Assembly (NCBI GenBank): GCA_038503035.1
Contig: JAVSML010024579.1
Span: 35,680-99,679, forward strand
Reading direction: 5' to 3'
Origin: Crocodylus rhombifer
Taxonomy: Eukaryota > Chordata > Crocodylia > Crocodylidae
Length of the DNA stretch: 64,000 bases
In this document: positions 45,307 through 56,360 of the stretch, in pieces
Position numbering within the stretch: the stretch's first letter is position 1
How the letters are laid out: each line of letters begins with the position of its first letter
Translations under genes and position numbers: made by a program
The notes under the pieces: generated by a model
What the model was told of the DNA's origin: nothing
The model's database searches: none
The model's input: the letters and a program-made list of their open reading frames with translations, nothing else

Positions 45307-46282
45307 TCAATCTGGGTCATATCCAAAGAAGCCCCATAGGCACCTCCACTTAAGAGCTGCATGTATCTAAAATTTAGGAACTTACAAGATAATCTTAATC
45401 AACTAGGTTAGGTATTTGGACATCTTATTCAATGAATGAGGAGACCTACATGCCTCTCAAAGGCAATCCAGACTTAATTGGCACTGAGCCAATTAAGGTA
45501 TTAAGCCAAAGGGTGTATTTGAACTCTCTTCTACCCAAAGGTGGAGTCTTTTTCCGGGTTGCCAATGATATTTTTGTCATGCTGGAATTCCAAGTGCCCT
45601 GGACAGGAACATCCCTCTGAATCACAATGAGAGAAGCAGAGCACCCCACATTTACTGCTAGCACAGCAAGTGATTTGTTGTCTAACAGTCTAGCAGTAGA
45701 AGCACTCACCTAGGAAAGTCTTTCTTACCTGAAACAATTCAAATCCTGCTTCCCCTGTTGAAGCTGACCTATTGGACAACCAAGAGCACAAGCATCAGCA
45801 GGCCAAAGAGAAAGTAAGTAAGTGTTATGTACTGGGGCCCAGGAGGTCTTGCCTAGGGGTTACTTACCTAAAGTGTGGGGATAGTCCTGATTGGCTTCCC
45901 TGGTAGCTGGGTCTAGAGCAAGGCAGGGCCTATGGGCTGGATTTGACCCATGATGGACTCCATTTCCCAGCAGCCCCTGCCCATAACACTGTAACCAGTT
46001 TCCATGGAGACCCCAGGAGGGACGGGCTGTGACAACACAGAGCCTGGGTTTCCATGGAGATTGGCCCAAGCAGTGTTGGCAGGGCACACATGGGGAGTGT
46101 CAAAGAAAAATCTTTGGTTTCAAATGCCGATGGCAAAAAGGTCAAAGGCTAACATAACATATTTTGTCATTATAGTTCTGTATCCAAACCCCCCGCAACT
46201 TAAATGTAAAACACATGTGCAGTCAATCTTGTATGAAACCTCAGCAGAAGTAAGAAACACACAGAGTCTGTTCACAGTCATA
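45307..46282. other. Non-coding DNA with old repeat-like blocks
   Basis: No gene recognised. About 45600-45780 includes a SINE-like stretch (TAGCAGTAGAAGCACTCACC and TTCAAATCCTGCTTCCCC) resembling a tRNA-like A/B-box order, too diverged to call. About 45830-46095 is G+C-richer, with a twice-occurring TTTCCATGGAGA word and an ACTCCATTTCCCAG motif. Confidence 0.45.
45957..45980 (+). promoter_or_regulatory. ZNF143/SBS-like motif (tentative)
   Basis: The sequence ACTCCATTTCCCAGCAGCCC followed by CTGC resembles the vertebrate SBS element (ACTACAATTCCCAGCATGCC type) bound by ZNF143. It lies in a G+C-richer island. It may instead be part of an unclassified repeat. Confidence 0.3.
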
Positions 46283-48170
46283 GTACCATAGTTTCATAGT
46301 TTGTAGGGTCGGAAGGGACCTGAGCAGATCATCTAGTCCGACCCCCTGCCATGGCAAGAAAGAATACTGGGGTCAAATGACCCCAGCAAGATGTTCATCT
46401 AACCTTCTCTTAAACACCCCCAGGGTAGGAGCCTGCACCACTTCTCTTGGAAGCTGGTTCCAGACCCTAGCTGCCCTGACCGTGAAGTAGCGCCTCCTGA
46501 TATCTAACCTAAATCTACCCTCTGCCAGCTTGTGACCGTTATTCCTGGTCACTCCTGGTGGTGCTCGGGGGAACAGTGACTCCCCCAATGCCTGCTGATC
46601 CCCCCTGACTAGTTTATAACAGGCCACAAGATCCCCCCTCAGCCTTCTCTTTTGGAGGCTGAACAGGTTCAGGTCCCGCAGCCTGTCCTCATAGGGCCTG
46701 CCCTGCTGTCCCCTGATCATACGAGTGGCCCTCCTCTGGACCCTCTCCATGCTGTCGACATCCCTCTTGAAGTGCGGCGCCCAGAATTGGATGCAATAGT
46801 CCAGCTGCGGCCTGACCAGTGCCGCATAGAGGGGGAGGATCACCTCCTTTGACCTGCTCGCGATGCATCTGTGGATGAATGCCAAGGTGCGGCTGGCCTT
46901 CCTGACTGCATCCCCACACTGCTGGCCCATGTTCATCTTGGAGTCAATGATGACCCCCAGATCCCTTTCCGCCTCCGTGCTGATAAGAGGCGAGTTCCCC
47001 AACCTGTAGGTATGGTGCCGGTTGTTCCTCCCCAGGTGCATCACCTTGCACTTGTCTGTGTTGAAACCCATCCTATTCTCATCCGCCCACCCTTGTAACC
47101 TGTCGAGGTCTGATTGTAGCCTGTTGCATCCTTCCAATGTACCCACGTCCCCCCACATCTTAGTGTCATCAGCAAATTTGAACAGGGTGCTTTTTACCCC
47201 CTCATCCAAATCGCTGATGAAGATGTTGAACAGTGTGGGCCTGAGGACCGAGCCCTGGGGGACCCCACTGCCCACGTCCTTCCAGGTTGAGACGGACCCA
47301 TCTACTACCACCCTCTGGATGTGGCCCTCCAGCCAGTTGGCAACCCATTTGACTGTGTGGGTGTCTACACCACAGCCTGCCAGTTTCTTAATGAGAACAG
47401 GGTGAGAGACAGTGTCAAAAGCCTTCCGGAAGTCCAGGAAGATTATATCCACTGCTACCCCTGCGTCTAACGATCTGGTGATCTGATCGTAAAAGGCCAC
47501 CAGGTTGGTCTGACAGGACCTTCCACTGATGAATCCATGTTGGTTGCCCCTAAGCATGCAGTCTCCTGCTGGCCCCTCCTGGATGTGTGCCAGCATAATT
47601 TTCTCGAACAGCTTGCCTAGGATTGAGGTGAGACTAACCGGCCTATAGTTTTCCGGGTCCTCCTTCCTGCCTTTTTTGAAGATGGGGACCACATTGGCCC
47701 TCTTCCAGTCCTCCGGTACCTCACCAGAGCACCACGAGCGCTCATAAAGTTGTGCCAGGGAACTTCCAATGACCCCGGCCAGTTCCTTTAGAACTCTAGG
47801 GTGGAGATCATCCAGGCCGGCTGACTTGAATACATCCAACCGCTCCAGAAGTTTCCTAACTAAATCCTCGCTAACCCGTGGTCCAGGTGTGCCTCCCCCA
47901 GGGCCCGAGGGGGGCCCAGCAGGGAGGTGGCTGTTCTGGTCCCTACTTAGGAAGACAGAGGCAAAGAAATCATTAAACATGTTAGCTTTGCCGTCTGGTG
48001 TGACGACCAAGTTACCTATGTCGTCCTGCAAGGGCCCCACATTACCCGGGATCTTCTTTTTACCCCCTACGTATTTAAAAAAAGACTTCTTATTGTCCTT
48101 AATCTGGGAAGCTAGTCCCAGTTCCATCTCTGCCTTGGCCTTCCTAACTGCCCCCCTACATTGGCAGTCC
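46283..48170 (-). mobile_element. CR1 LINE, best-preserved copy (ACTATGAA subfamily)
   Basis: A minus-strand CR1. The 3' terminal microsatellite is at 46283-46302 (CATAGTTTCATAGTTTG on the plus strand), followed by GTCGGAAGGGACCTGAGCAG. The coding part runs without a stop from 46373 to 48127 and farther upstream as CRGAVRKAKAEMELG. The element stops matching at about 48165-48170, exactly where an LTR-like segment begins. The endonuclease half is absent, or displaced beyond the LTR. It shares its subfamily with the partial copy at 1-622. Confidence 0.95.
46373..48127 (-). CDS. CR1 ORF2 partial: intact reverse transcriptase frame, 584 codons
   Basis: An uninterrupted non-LTR reverse transcriptase region. 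Blocks in order: IKDNKKSFFKYVGG (N-terminal), ANVVPIFKKGRKEDPENYRP (about residues 145-165), QHGFISGRSC, IIFLDFRKAFDTVSH, SGVPQGSVLRPTLFNIFISD, and the catalytic FADD at residues 318-321 (47176-47165). Then come MGFNTDKCKVMHLGRNN, LPLYAALVRPQLDYCIQFW, QKRRLRGDLVACYKLVRG, APPGVTRNNGHKL and the natural end RRLDEHLAGVI. The usual LGP after PQGSV reads LRP. The ATG used is internal to the ancestral ORF2, so this is a truncated protein without an endonuclease and cannot transpose alone. Absence of stops in 1.75 kb points to recent insertion. Confidence 0.92.
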   Translation of the reverse strand: MELGLASQIKDNKKSFFKYVGGKKKIPGNVGPLQDDIGNLVVTPDGKANMFNDFFASVFLSRDQNSHLPAGPPSGPGGGTPGPRVSEDLVRKLLERLDVFKSAGLDDLHPRVLKELAGVIGSSLAQLYERSWCSGEVPEDWKRANVVPIFKKGRKEDPENYRPVSLTSILGKLFEKIMLAHIQEGPAGDCMLRGNQHGFISGRSCQTNLVAFYDQITRSLDAGVAVDIIFLDFRKAFDTVSHPVLIKKLAGCGVDTHTVKWVANWLEGHIQRVVVDGSVSTWKDVGSGVPQGSVLRPTLFNIFISDLDEGVKSTLFKFADDTKMWGDVGTLEGCNRLQSDLDRLQGWADENRMGFNTDKCKVMHLGRNNRHHTYRLGNSPLISTEAERDLGVIIDSKMNMGQQCGDAVRKASRTLAFIHRCIASRSKEVILPLYAALVRPQLDYCIQFWAPHFKRDVDSMERVQRRATRMIRGQQGRPYEDRLRDLNLFSLQKRRLRGDLVACYKLVRGDQQALGESLFPRAPPGVTRNNGHKLAEGRFRLDIRRRYFTVRAARVWNQLPREVVQAPTLGVFKRRLDEHLAGVI

Positions 48171-48682
48171 TGTAATTATTCATGCCTGGCGTGTTGTAAT
48201 AGGCCACCCTGCAAGCTATAACTTTAGAAAGATTTCCGCCTTCAGCGGAGAATTCTGTACATGCCCTAGAGGTTAAGTCAGCAATTTGGCTAGTGGCTGA
48301 CCTCTCCCCACCGACGGTAAAATTTTTCAGGTGTATTCGTTTTTGCCGGCTCATCCGTTCTCATCAAGAGCTCATGAAAGTCTTCAGACCGAAGTTACCT
48401 GTATGCTTTGCTTAAAATCTGCACCATGCAGTTTGTAATCTGTGCAACAAAAATATCTGTATGCTGAGCTGAATAAATCAACTTCTCTTTCTACACCGTG
48501 CAACCACAACTTCCTTCCTACACTGCAATCTCCTCTGCTGTAAGTAAAATAAACTTTTTGTGTAACCAATACGCTTTAAAATCTCCTGACTCCAACCCGC
48601 CGCTATTACCCACCTGTCCGACTACCTACCCCACCCGCGTCCAGCTGGTTGTGCCGACCCTGGCTCGCAGATCAAGGGTACA
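48171..48682 (+). mobile_element. Solo LTR-like element
   Basis: A 512-bp segment beginning TGTAATTATTC and ending AAGGGTACA, so the ends are TGTA...TACA as in retroviral LTRs. It is flanked by CAGTC at 48165-48169 and 48684-48688, each separated from the ends by one C. Polyadenylation signals AATAAA occur at 48472-48477 and 48548-48553, the second followed by a T/G-rich stretch and a C-rich, U5-like tail. No TATA box is clear, and no internal gag/pol sequence or second LTR is present. I infer a solo LTR of an endogenous retrovirus or related element, plus strand. The exact ends are provisional. Confidence 0.6.
48472..48553 (+). terminator. Two AATAAA polyadenylation signals in the LTR
   Basis: The hexamers are at 48472-48477 and 48548-48553. 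TTTTTGTGTAACC follows the second, fitting a GU-rich downstream element. Confidence 0.5.
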
Positions 48683-50299
48683 CCAGTCATCGGATGCGAC
48701 AGGGAGCTGCTCTGGGGCTGGGATTTTGTGGTAGTAACAGCATTGTCTGGAGCATGGGCAGAGCCATGATCTTCTGCCCACACACCCCGTTAGGGCAGGG
48801 GCAGTCAGGCAGTGTATTGTGGCCCTGCTTTGACTCCTTATTTATCCTTTATATCCATGTGGATGTATATGCACTGCTGCACCACTGCAGCCCCTGTGTA
48901 TAGAAGCCCAAAAACTCCTTCTCAAAACCAGCATTGACTCCAAAAATTCACATGGCAGCAGAGTTTATTAAAGTTAGCTCACAGGACAGCCAACAGTGCA
49001 AGAACCATGGGGACAAAAAGAAAACCAGCTCTGGTTTTATTCACAGTCTCCTCTGTATCTTCATTCAAAAAAGTTTTGTTCTTCTCATTTAAGCATCCTG
49101 AAAACTGAGAATGGGTTCTCACTACAATTTCCATCTCACTCCTCGGGAACCAAAATCATATGCATCTTGTGAATGCTACTAGTTCTCTATTTATTGATTT
49201 CTGTAAAACATATTTAAGCTAAGATGTTCAAAGGTGCCTAGGGGACATGAATGCATATTTCTTATGAATGAAAATGGCTATTGGACAATGCAGTCACTTC
49301 ACCACCCTTAATCAGCTAAAGTTTTAACAGTTAAAAAAAAGCATTATATTGCACTGTTTCCCTTTGTTCATATTACAAGGGCACATAAGAAACTGAATAT
49401 TATCTCTAAATGAAAAGAAAATCCAGACCTGCTAGCTTACAACAATTAAATTAAAAGACATGTTTGAGTACTATAGTATAGCACTGCATGGATGTTACTG
49501 AAGGTGGAACATGACCTTAAAAACATTTACATTTGAATAAGTAAATTGTTCTTAAGACCTTTTTCCATTTTATGGTTTAATATTCATTTTAATCATCTTT
49601 ATTTGCTTACATTTCCCAAGTGCTAATGCTCTAGAGATAATTAAATAAATATCAATAACTGCATTTGCTTTTATAAACTGACTTTTCAACAACATTTTCT
49701 GCACCCTCCTTTTGGCTAATATTGAGTAAAGAATTAAAATGTACCCACTACGGAAGCTTATATTGTGTCAGGGAGGATGTTTGACAAATAATCAGTCCTT
49801 TCCATAATTAAAGGACCATCCACAATTATCATGTCCTTTCCATCCATAATTATTACGATCCTACATTTTTACAGGGAGGGGAGGCAGAGGCAAAAACAGG
49901 AATTATGAAAAATGGTAATTAGGCTTTATCCTTCAAGCCATTATTAATAGAGTTCTCCAAATGAGCAAATGAGTAATAGTCTAAACAAATTCTATTAACT
50001 TAAATTTATTTTAGTTATAAACTTTGTGGTGAAATATGTAAAATATTTACTGTAAGTCAGAACTGTAATAGAATTTATTTTTGTTGTTGTTTTTAAAGCA
50101 CTCTTAGCCAAGTACTCAGAACCTAATTAAAGCATGATTAAACGCTGCAAAAATATAATCTAAATGAGCTCACTGATGCTCAGGAAATAGATCCAGTGAA
50201 ATAATGCAAAAGGATGAGGAATATGGGAAAGTTAGTAAACATGGGTCCAAGAGTAATGATAATAAAATCATTTTTAATTAACCTTTTAGGTGTGTTTGG
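48683..50299. other. About 1.6 kb non-coding DNA
   Basis: The first 220 bp are G+C-richer and might contain displaced CR1 5' sequence. The rest (49000-50290) is AT-rich, free of recognised repeats and rich in TAATTA-like words. No gene. Confidence 0.5.
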
Positions 50300-50447
50300 G
50301 GAGAGATTAAGACCCTGATTTTACAAGGCACTTAAGTGCATGCTTAATTCCAATGCAGGCATTGGGAGTTGAGCATCTGCCTTGCTGAGAGGAATAGGCA
50401 CCAGTATGTGCTTAAAATTAAATGTGTGTTTAAGTGCTTTGTGTTCT
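50300..50447. mobile_element. Palindromic MITE (GGCACTTAAGTGCATGCTTAA type)
   Basis: The left arm ACAAGGCACTTAAGTGCATG (continuing CTTAATT) pairs with the right arm, which on the opposite strand reads CACAAAGCACTTAAACACAC (continuing ATTTAATTTT). It resembles a very common sauropsid repeat with CTTAAGTGCTTTGCTG termini. About 140 bp, non-coding. Confidence 0.65.
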
Positions 50448-52296
50448 AGATGAGATGCATGCTCTCATGATTAGCTGAAGGATCCTTAAGCAGGATGCAA
50501 CAGCACAAGTGACATATCTTGGCCTCTGTAACAGATCTCTCTGACCACTTGACAACCACAGCCAGAGCAAACACACGGGTGTAGAAATCTGAGGTTGACC
50601 CACACTTCAAAATAGTTTCAGGGGCAGGATATTCCTGCAGAGAACAGAATAAAACTGCCAGACTGAAATATGTGGAGTCTGCCTCAGGCATGGGTGAGAA
50701 AAAATCAAACCGATTGTACCCAGGAAGACTCTTTTCCTGCCCTGGGACATCCCAGTCATAGAGTATCAGTGAAAGAGCCCATGAAGTGGCATCTCTGTGA
50801 ATTTTAGTAGATGCAAAAAGCACAGAATACTTATACCTTACATCACCTCCTCCTCACGTCACATACACTGCATGCGTTGCAACCAGATTTGGCCCTAAAA
50901 TGTACCATGTTCTACTTCTTAAATCAGTGTTACATTTTAAATAGCAGTAACACTAATTAAATGAAATTCTGTAGATTAATATTTTAATGGTTACTATTAT
51001 TTATTATTTATGTAACATCAATAGACTAAGTGCTCTGTTCAAAATCCTCTGAAAAAGCCGCATTACTTAAAATACTGGTCTGAAGAATTTTATCTCTTTA
51101 ATATTATTCAGATGTACTCTGGGGCATTTGGATAGATGTACCAAAAACCAGAAAAAAAAATCTGTAATCAAATAAAAGGACTAGGGAACCTTCAAACCCA
51201 TCTCAATTTGAATCGAACTATTAACTTTAATTTCTTTTGGGCACTAATCTGAATTGTCCCAGTTCTTCCATTTATACCAACCTCTGCTGGGATTTAGCAC
51301 AATATTTTATCACTCATTGACACATTATCTGCTAAGAAGTTATACATTAAAGATACTACACATTATGCAGCAATCTTACTAAAAGTCCCTGCCTAGAGGT
51401 GACAATGTAACAGCCCCAAAAGGACTAATTCTAATGTAAATCTTCCTGGAAAAAATATCAGTATAATGTTATTCATACAGTGCATAATATAAAGTACAAT
51501 CCACATTGAAAAGCATTGTGAAATACTACTGAGCTATTACGTGTGTCAGACACATTTCTGACTGTAGAAACTCTTCCTTTTCAATAATATTTTTGTCACA
51601 ACTCCCAAAGGTGTTGCCCTTTCTTACAACAGGCCAGAAAATTTCCATTCTCATTAATGTAAACTTTTGTTGGAGAAGTTAATTAAGGTAAAGAACTGCA
51701 AAACAGCAATGACAGTCTTCCAAGAGAAAAACAGCTGAATTTATGTTAATCAAGTTTTGTTCAGAGGACTTACACATACATGCATGCATTTACACATGCA
51801 CACAAACACACACAAAGACAAACTTTGACATTAATCTAACAACTTTAATATCCCATTGCATTTAGAACAAAAAATAAACAGGGATAGATTTACAAGTATA
51901 CCACGGCATTCAAAATTCATAGGCTGAGCATGGAAGGATAGGACTATAAAGCAAAGTAATCTAACCTACTAGAACATTAAGATAATTGTGTGAATTATTT
52001 TTCAGTTTAAATTACTCAATAAGTTAAATCCCCAGTGCTAGTACCATAATTAATGGTGGGTAACTGGGGCCTGAGTCCTAGTTGCTCAGTAAATGTGGGT
52101 GCCAGCATGGAGGCTACAGCTTCGTGGAGCACATCACGATCTTGAGTGCCCTTGTCAGCACCCTCTTCCTGTGATGCCACTTCTGCAAGTTGTGTGAGAT
52201 GTCACCACCAAGAGCCAAATTAACCCTTCCCTAGGCCTGCCACCACAGCCAGATTTAACAGCATTGGAACCTTGTTTGTCATATAAAACTGTGGAA
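50448..52296. other. About 1.8 kb AT-rich non-coding DNA
   Basis: No gene recognised. The minus-strand frame at 50446-50823 (125 codons) is the longest in the window that I cannot tie to a repeat. It has no domain, hydrophobic pattern or homology I know and is probably chance. Confidence 0.45.
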
Positions 52297-52849
52297 ATGA
52301 ACATGAGCCACCAATGTGATGTCGCAGCTGGTCAAGCAAACCATTCTGGCTTGCATCCATAGATGCTTCTCAAGTAAATCTCAGGATGTCATCCTTCCAA
52401 TGAGCTCAGCTTTGGTGAGGCCACATCTGGAGTACTGCATTCAATTCTGAGCTCCACAATTCAGGAAGGACATGGAGAAACTTAAGAGAGTGCAGAGGAG
52501 AGCCAGGTGCATGATCAGAGGGCAAGGGAACAGGTCTTATGAAAAGAGGCTGAGTGCCATAGGACTCTTCAGCCTGGAAAAGCGCAGGCTCCGGGGTGAC
52601 CTGGTGGCTGCCTATAAGTACATCAGGGACATAACGAAAAACTTTTTGACTGTTTGAGCCCCCAAGGCCTGGAATAGACTCCTTTCAGAGGTGGGGCAAG
52701 CAACTACTCTAGGCACTTTTAAGAAACGTTTGGATGCTTATCTTGCTGGGATCCTTTGACCCCAGCTGACTTCCTGCCCCTGGGGCAGGGGGCTGGACTT
52801 GATCTTTTGTGGTCCCTTCCAGCCCTAATGTCTATGAAATCTATGAAAT
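52297..52849 (+). mobile_element. CR1 LINE fragment with internal deletion (AAATCTATG subfamily)
   Basis: This matches 14239-14900. The protein includes MEKLKRVQRRARCMIRGQ, GLFSLEKRRLRGDLVAAYKY and then IRDITKNFLTV, where the 14-kb copy has IRGDHQ...LDIRKNFFTV. About 99 bp (equivalent to about 14573-14671) is missing, in frame, between GG dinucleotides. Stops occur upstream (FNS*APQFRKD) and after FLTV. It ends CCAGCCCTAATGTCTATG plus two AAATCTATG-like units. Confidence 0.93.
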
Positions 52850-55594
52850 TGCAGGGCCAGGGGAGGGTTAACTACATGGCCAGAGGTTCATGCCCCACCT
52901 GCCTCCTCTCTCATGCTCAAGACACAAACACTTTCAGATGCAAGTCTACTACTCAGGACACAAACTGTATCAGTTACACCTCTGCATAGTTCCATTGATT
53001 TCCACTGCTGTATAATAATTTACACATATCAAGGTTTCAATCAGCTGGATGCTTTGCACGTGTTGTTTGATGGAATAAAAAAAATTCTCCCGATATACCC
53101 AAAATGCTGGCCTGTGCATCCACACGGCTCAGATCCAATTACTTAAAGATATTTAGGTGTCTAACTTACATTCTTTAGAAATATTTAAGCACCTATCTCC
53201 CAAAGAATTCAGCCTATGGACTTCTGAGGATGTGGGTCGGAGCATTTTGAGACTCAGATATCACAGGAACTGATTCAACCACTATTCAACTGATAGAAGA
53301 ACTTTCTTTAACTTCAACCATGCCACAAGCATATACCAATGTTCATAAAACTCATCCATGCCAGGGAGTGAGGTCAGATAGTAAAGAGCAGGTCCTTCCC
53401 AACAGTCCTATGTATCACAGGCTTGAATAATCACTATGCCACTATGCTTTTTTACACACCTATCCACCTTTGTTACTTTTTTTTCCCATCCTTGAATTAT
53501 TGTATTTAACTGAATCCAAAATGGCTTTGAATTTAAGAGGACCCCACAATAATTAGATTCTATACGTGGAACATTTAATATGCCATGCATAGAATGTAAT
53601 TAGTGGAAGGTCATCTTAAATTCCCACCCCCACACCACTACTGTGGTAAGTAGAACAGTAGTAGGGGGTAACAGGCCAGACCCCCACTCCTTACTCCCCT
53701 GCTCCTGGTCACCCCGATCTATATCAATCTCTGCAAATTTGTCTGTCTGTAAAAAAGCTACCTGCATGATAAAGCTGCTGAAATACTCATTCTTACCTTA
53801 GTTTCTTCTTTCTAAACATTGCAGCTCCCATCTATAAACCCTACCCATCACCCCTCACTCCAAACTCCCGCCTGCTCCACTTTTTCCACATCTAGTTGTA
53901 AGTGGATCATATTGTCAAACAATTACCTTTTAATTTTAATTAAGTATTCAGCTGCATAAGTGGCATCATAAAAAGGGGTGGGGGAGTGGAGGGGAGGAAA
54001 GGATCCAGCTCATTCTTTCTTAATCATATTGCATCTACAAGGTTGCTCAGAGTAAAAAGTAAGACTTTTTCACATAAAAGTCATCAGTTGACCCTGAATA
54101 TTTAAACAGATTACATATTTTATGTAATAAAAGATTTCTGCTGTCATTTTCCAGGGGATACTTATGCTTAATATGTCAATAATGATTAAATTAAAAACAG
54201 AAACATTGTTGGAAGGATCATAGTCTGAAAGTATAGGTGGAAAAAGGTATATTATGTCAGTTTCCTAGTTCTCCTCCCAACTGAGATTTGTTCCCTGGAT
54301 GCAGTGTCCTGGTTAGTAACCAGTCTAGTATTAATTGAGCCAATTGATTTAACTTGTATTACTTTTTGAAGAAAACTAGCTCATGATATACTGAAGTGCA
54401 CTAATTGAGATGATTCCTTGTGATTGTATTTCAAATGTTCTTTTACTCAATTCAGTTCTGTTACTTAACACATTACATATTTCTAGTTATGTAAGATTTA
54501 TTTATTTTTTACAAGAAATATTTAATTGAAGTAGTCAATAAACTAAGAGAAGGGTTACGCAGAACTGAGCCAGGCACTGAACAAAATCAGCAATAGTAAT
54601 GGTGTAGGTGAATTGTACGTGTACAGTCATTAACCCCAACATGACTCCACCTTCTTACCATTTTAATCTTATGAGCAGGGAATGCCAACAACAGTGACAA
54701 ATTGTATGCTACTTGTTAGGAAAGGACATATACTGAGTACATAAGAGCATCTGTTCCATTTGTTGAGTTTCAGCCCAACTGAACCAAGCTCTCCACAAGG
54801 GCAAGCTTAGCATATTTACTGTTTCACTACTTAATCATCCTTCTGCACAGTTTTCAGTGGTTAAGCTGAGTCAAGAAAATGTTGATAACTGAGAAACACA
54901 TTAATTCTATGAAAGGCACAATCTGGGCCTGGGTTCCTGAAATTCAAGAGCCCATTCACCAAACTCCATTTATCTGTGCCAGACAAATGGCACAGGCACA
55001 AGCTATTGAAGCATGAAATCTTTGATACTTTAGTTATACATTGCTTCTATTACTATTCATGCACAGATACTGACTCTTAGCATGTGGGTTTACGTTGATG
55101 GCCACAACATTTTAGCTCACCTCTGAGCCACAACACCAAATGTTTCTGAGAAACCAGCTTGCATTGTCCTGTTCTCAAGGCAAATACTTCAGCTGCCACA
55201 CAGAAGGAAACAAACATTTCTGAACTTGTTGGCTCCATCATGTGCCCATCAGCTGACACTACAAGGAAAGCATTTCAGGTATTCACTTTCCATGTTTCTG
55301 AATATTTTTAAGTATAAAATTAAACACATTTCTTTTTGAAACAAATGACAATTTGAATTGTTAGAGACCATGCAGTTCTTCTCATGAATACAACGGTTGT
55401 CTTGTTCGTTTATAAATAGCACACTGGCCCTTTATGATTATGAAAATACAGAGAAAACAAGAAGCATTTTTTTTGTGTTTTAGCTTTTACAAGTGACCAT
55501 GAAATTCTGAAATATGCCAAAGGATGTTACAGAAAAAAAATTATTATGATTATTAAGAGATTAAATGTGGACCAGTAGCTACAATAACAGCGTG
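52850..55594. other. About 2.7 kb non-coding DNA
   Basis: No gene recognised. A weak TAGGTGTCTAA...TTAAGCACCTA repeat remnant lies at 53145-53215. The rest is AT-rich. Confidence 0.5.
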
Positions 55595-55794
55595 TAGAAT
55601 AAGGGAGCCCTGATACTATATCTGCTGCTCCATGAACTTGTTATGTGACTTTGAACAATTTGCATGGCCTCTCTGCCTCAGTTTTTCCATTGTAATTCAA
55701 GAATGATACCTACCTACTTTCTACTGTAATTCAAGAATAATACACAATCTTTTTTAGGCATAATTCTTAAATGCTGTAAAAAGAGCATTGAGAT
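55595..55794 (+). repeat. MIR SINE
   Basis: The core reads ACTTGTTATGTGACTTTGAA, CAATTTGCATGGCCTCTCTG and CCTCAGTTTTTCCATTGTAA, then GAATGATACCTACCTACTTTC and AATGCTGTAAAAAGAGCATTG. This follows the MIR order (tgtgtgacctt..gcaa..cctctctg.gcctcagtttcc.catctgtaaa..gat..tacctacct). There is a small internal duplication of TTCTACTGTAATTCAAGAAT-like sequence. Confidence 0.85.
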
Positions 55795-55895
55795 AAGAAC
55801 TTAAGAACATTAGAAGTGTCCGTACTGGATCAGTCCAGTATCCTTAGATCCCCTGTTGGTAGTCATTATACTTGATACCACAATGTAACATAATG
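55795..55895 (-). mobile_element. L3/CR1-like LINE 3' end fragment
   Basis: AAGAACTTAAGAACATTAGA, AGTGTCCGTACTGGATCAGT and CCAGTATCCTTAGATCCCCT fit the reverse complement of the old L3/CR1 3' end (taagaacataagaa.ggccatactgggtcagacc...cagtatcctgt). It is the opposite orientation of 38305-38585 and is adjacent to a MIR. Confidence 0.72.
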
Positions 55896-56159
55896 AATAC
55901 TTAAAATAATATTTATTAATTAATATGTGTTTCTATTATAATATTATGGACTCATTGGTTGGTAACAATCAATGGATGTTGTGTTTTTGTGCCACAAAAG
56001 TAGAACCACTGATATCAGTGGGCTAGACTGTGAGAAAGAGAGCACATGATATAACTAGGAAACTATGTATTTGAAGACACAGTATCTGCAAGGTATACTA
56101 GTGTGCAATGTAACATGGTTATCACACTACAACAGCATGTCTAGCAATTAGTGCAAGGT

Positions 56160-56360
56160 ATTGAAAGTCAGGATATATGAATTTGATTAAGAGCTCTCCC
56201 AGAGAAATATTGCATGATCTTGAACAAGTCATTTAGCTTATCTACACTTCCATTTCCTCATTTGTAGAACTAGGAATAATCATATTTATTCAGCCTTGTA
56301 AAGTGCTTGGGGGTCCCAAAATGAAAGGAACTATTTAAGTGACAAGTATTATTGATTATT
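56160..56360 (+). repeat. MIR SINE, second copy
   Basis: It reads GCATGATCTTGAACAAGTCA, TTTAGCTTATCTACACTTCC and ATTTCCTCATTTGTAGAACT, then AGGAATAATCATATTTATTC and TTGTAAAGTGCTTGGGGGTC. These are MIR core and 3' end blocks in order. Confidence 0.83.

Noticed and set aside
46652..47405. Plus-strand frames across the 46-48 kb CR1
   Set aside because: Antisense shadows of the intact minus-strand RT frame.
48171..48682. Complete endogenous retrovirus
   Set aside because: Only one LTR-like segment is present. No second LTR, primer-binding site or gag/pol/env sequence is seen on either side.
50446..50823. 125-codon minus-strand open frame outside recognised repeats
   Set aside because: No domain, no homology I recognise and no flanking conserved exon structure. 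The length is within chance for 64 kb on six frames.
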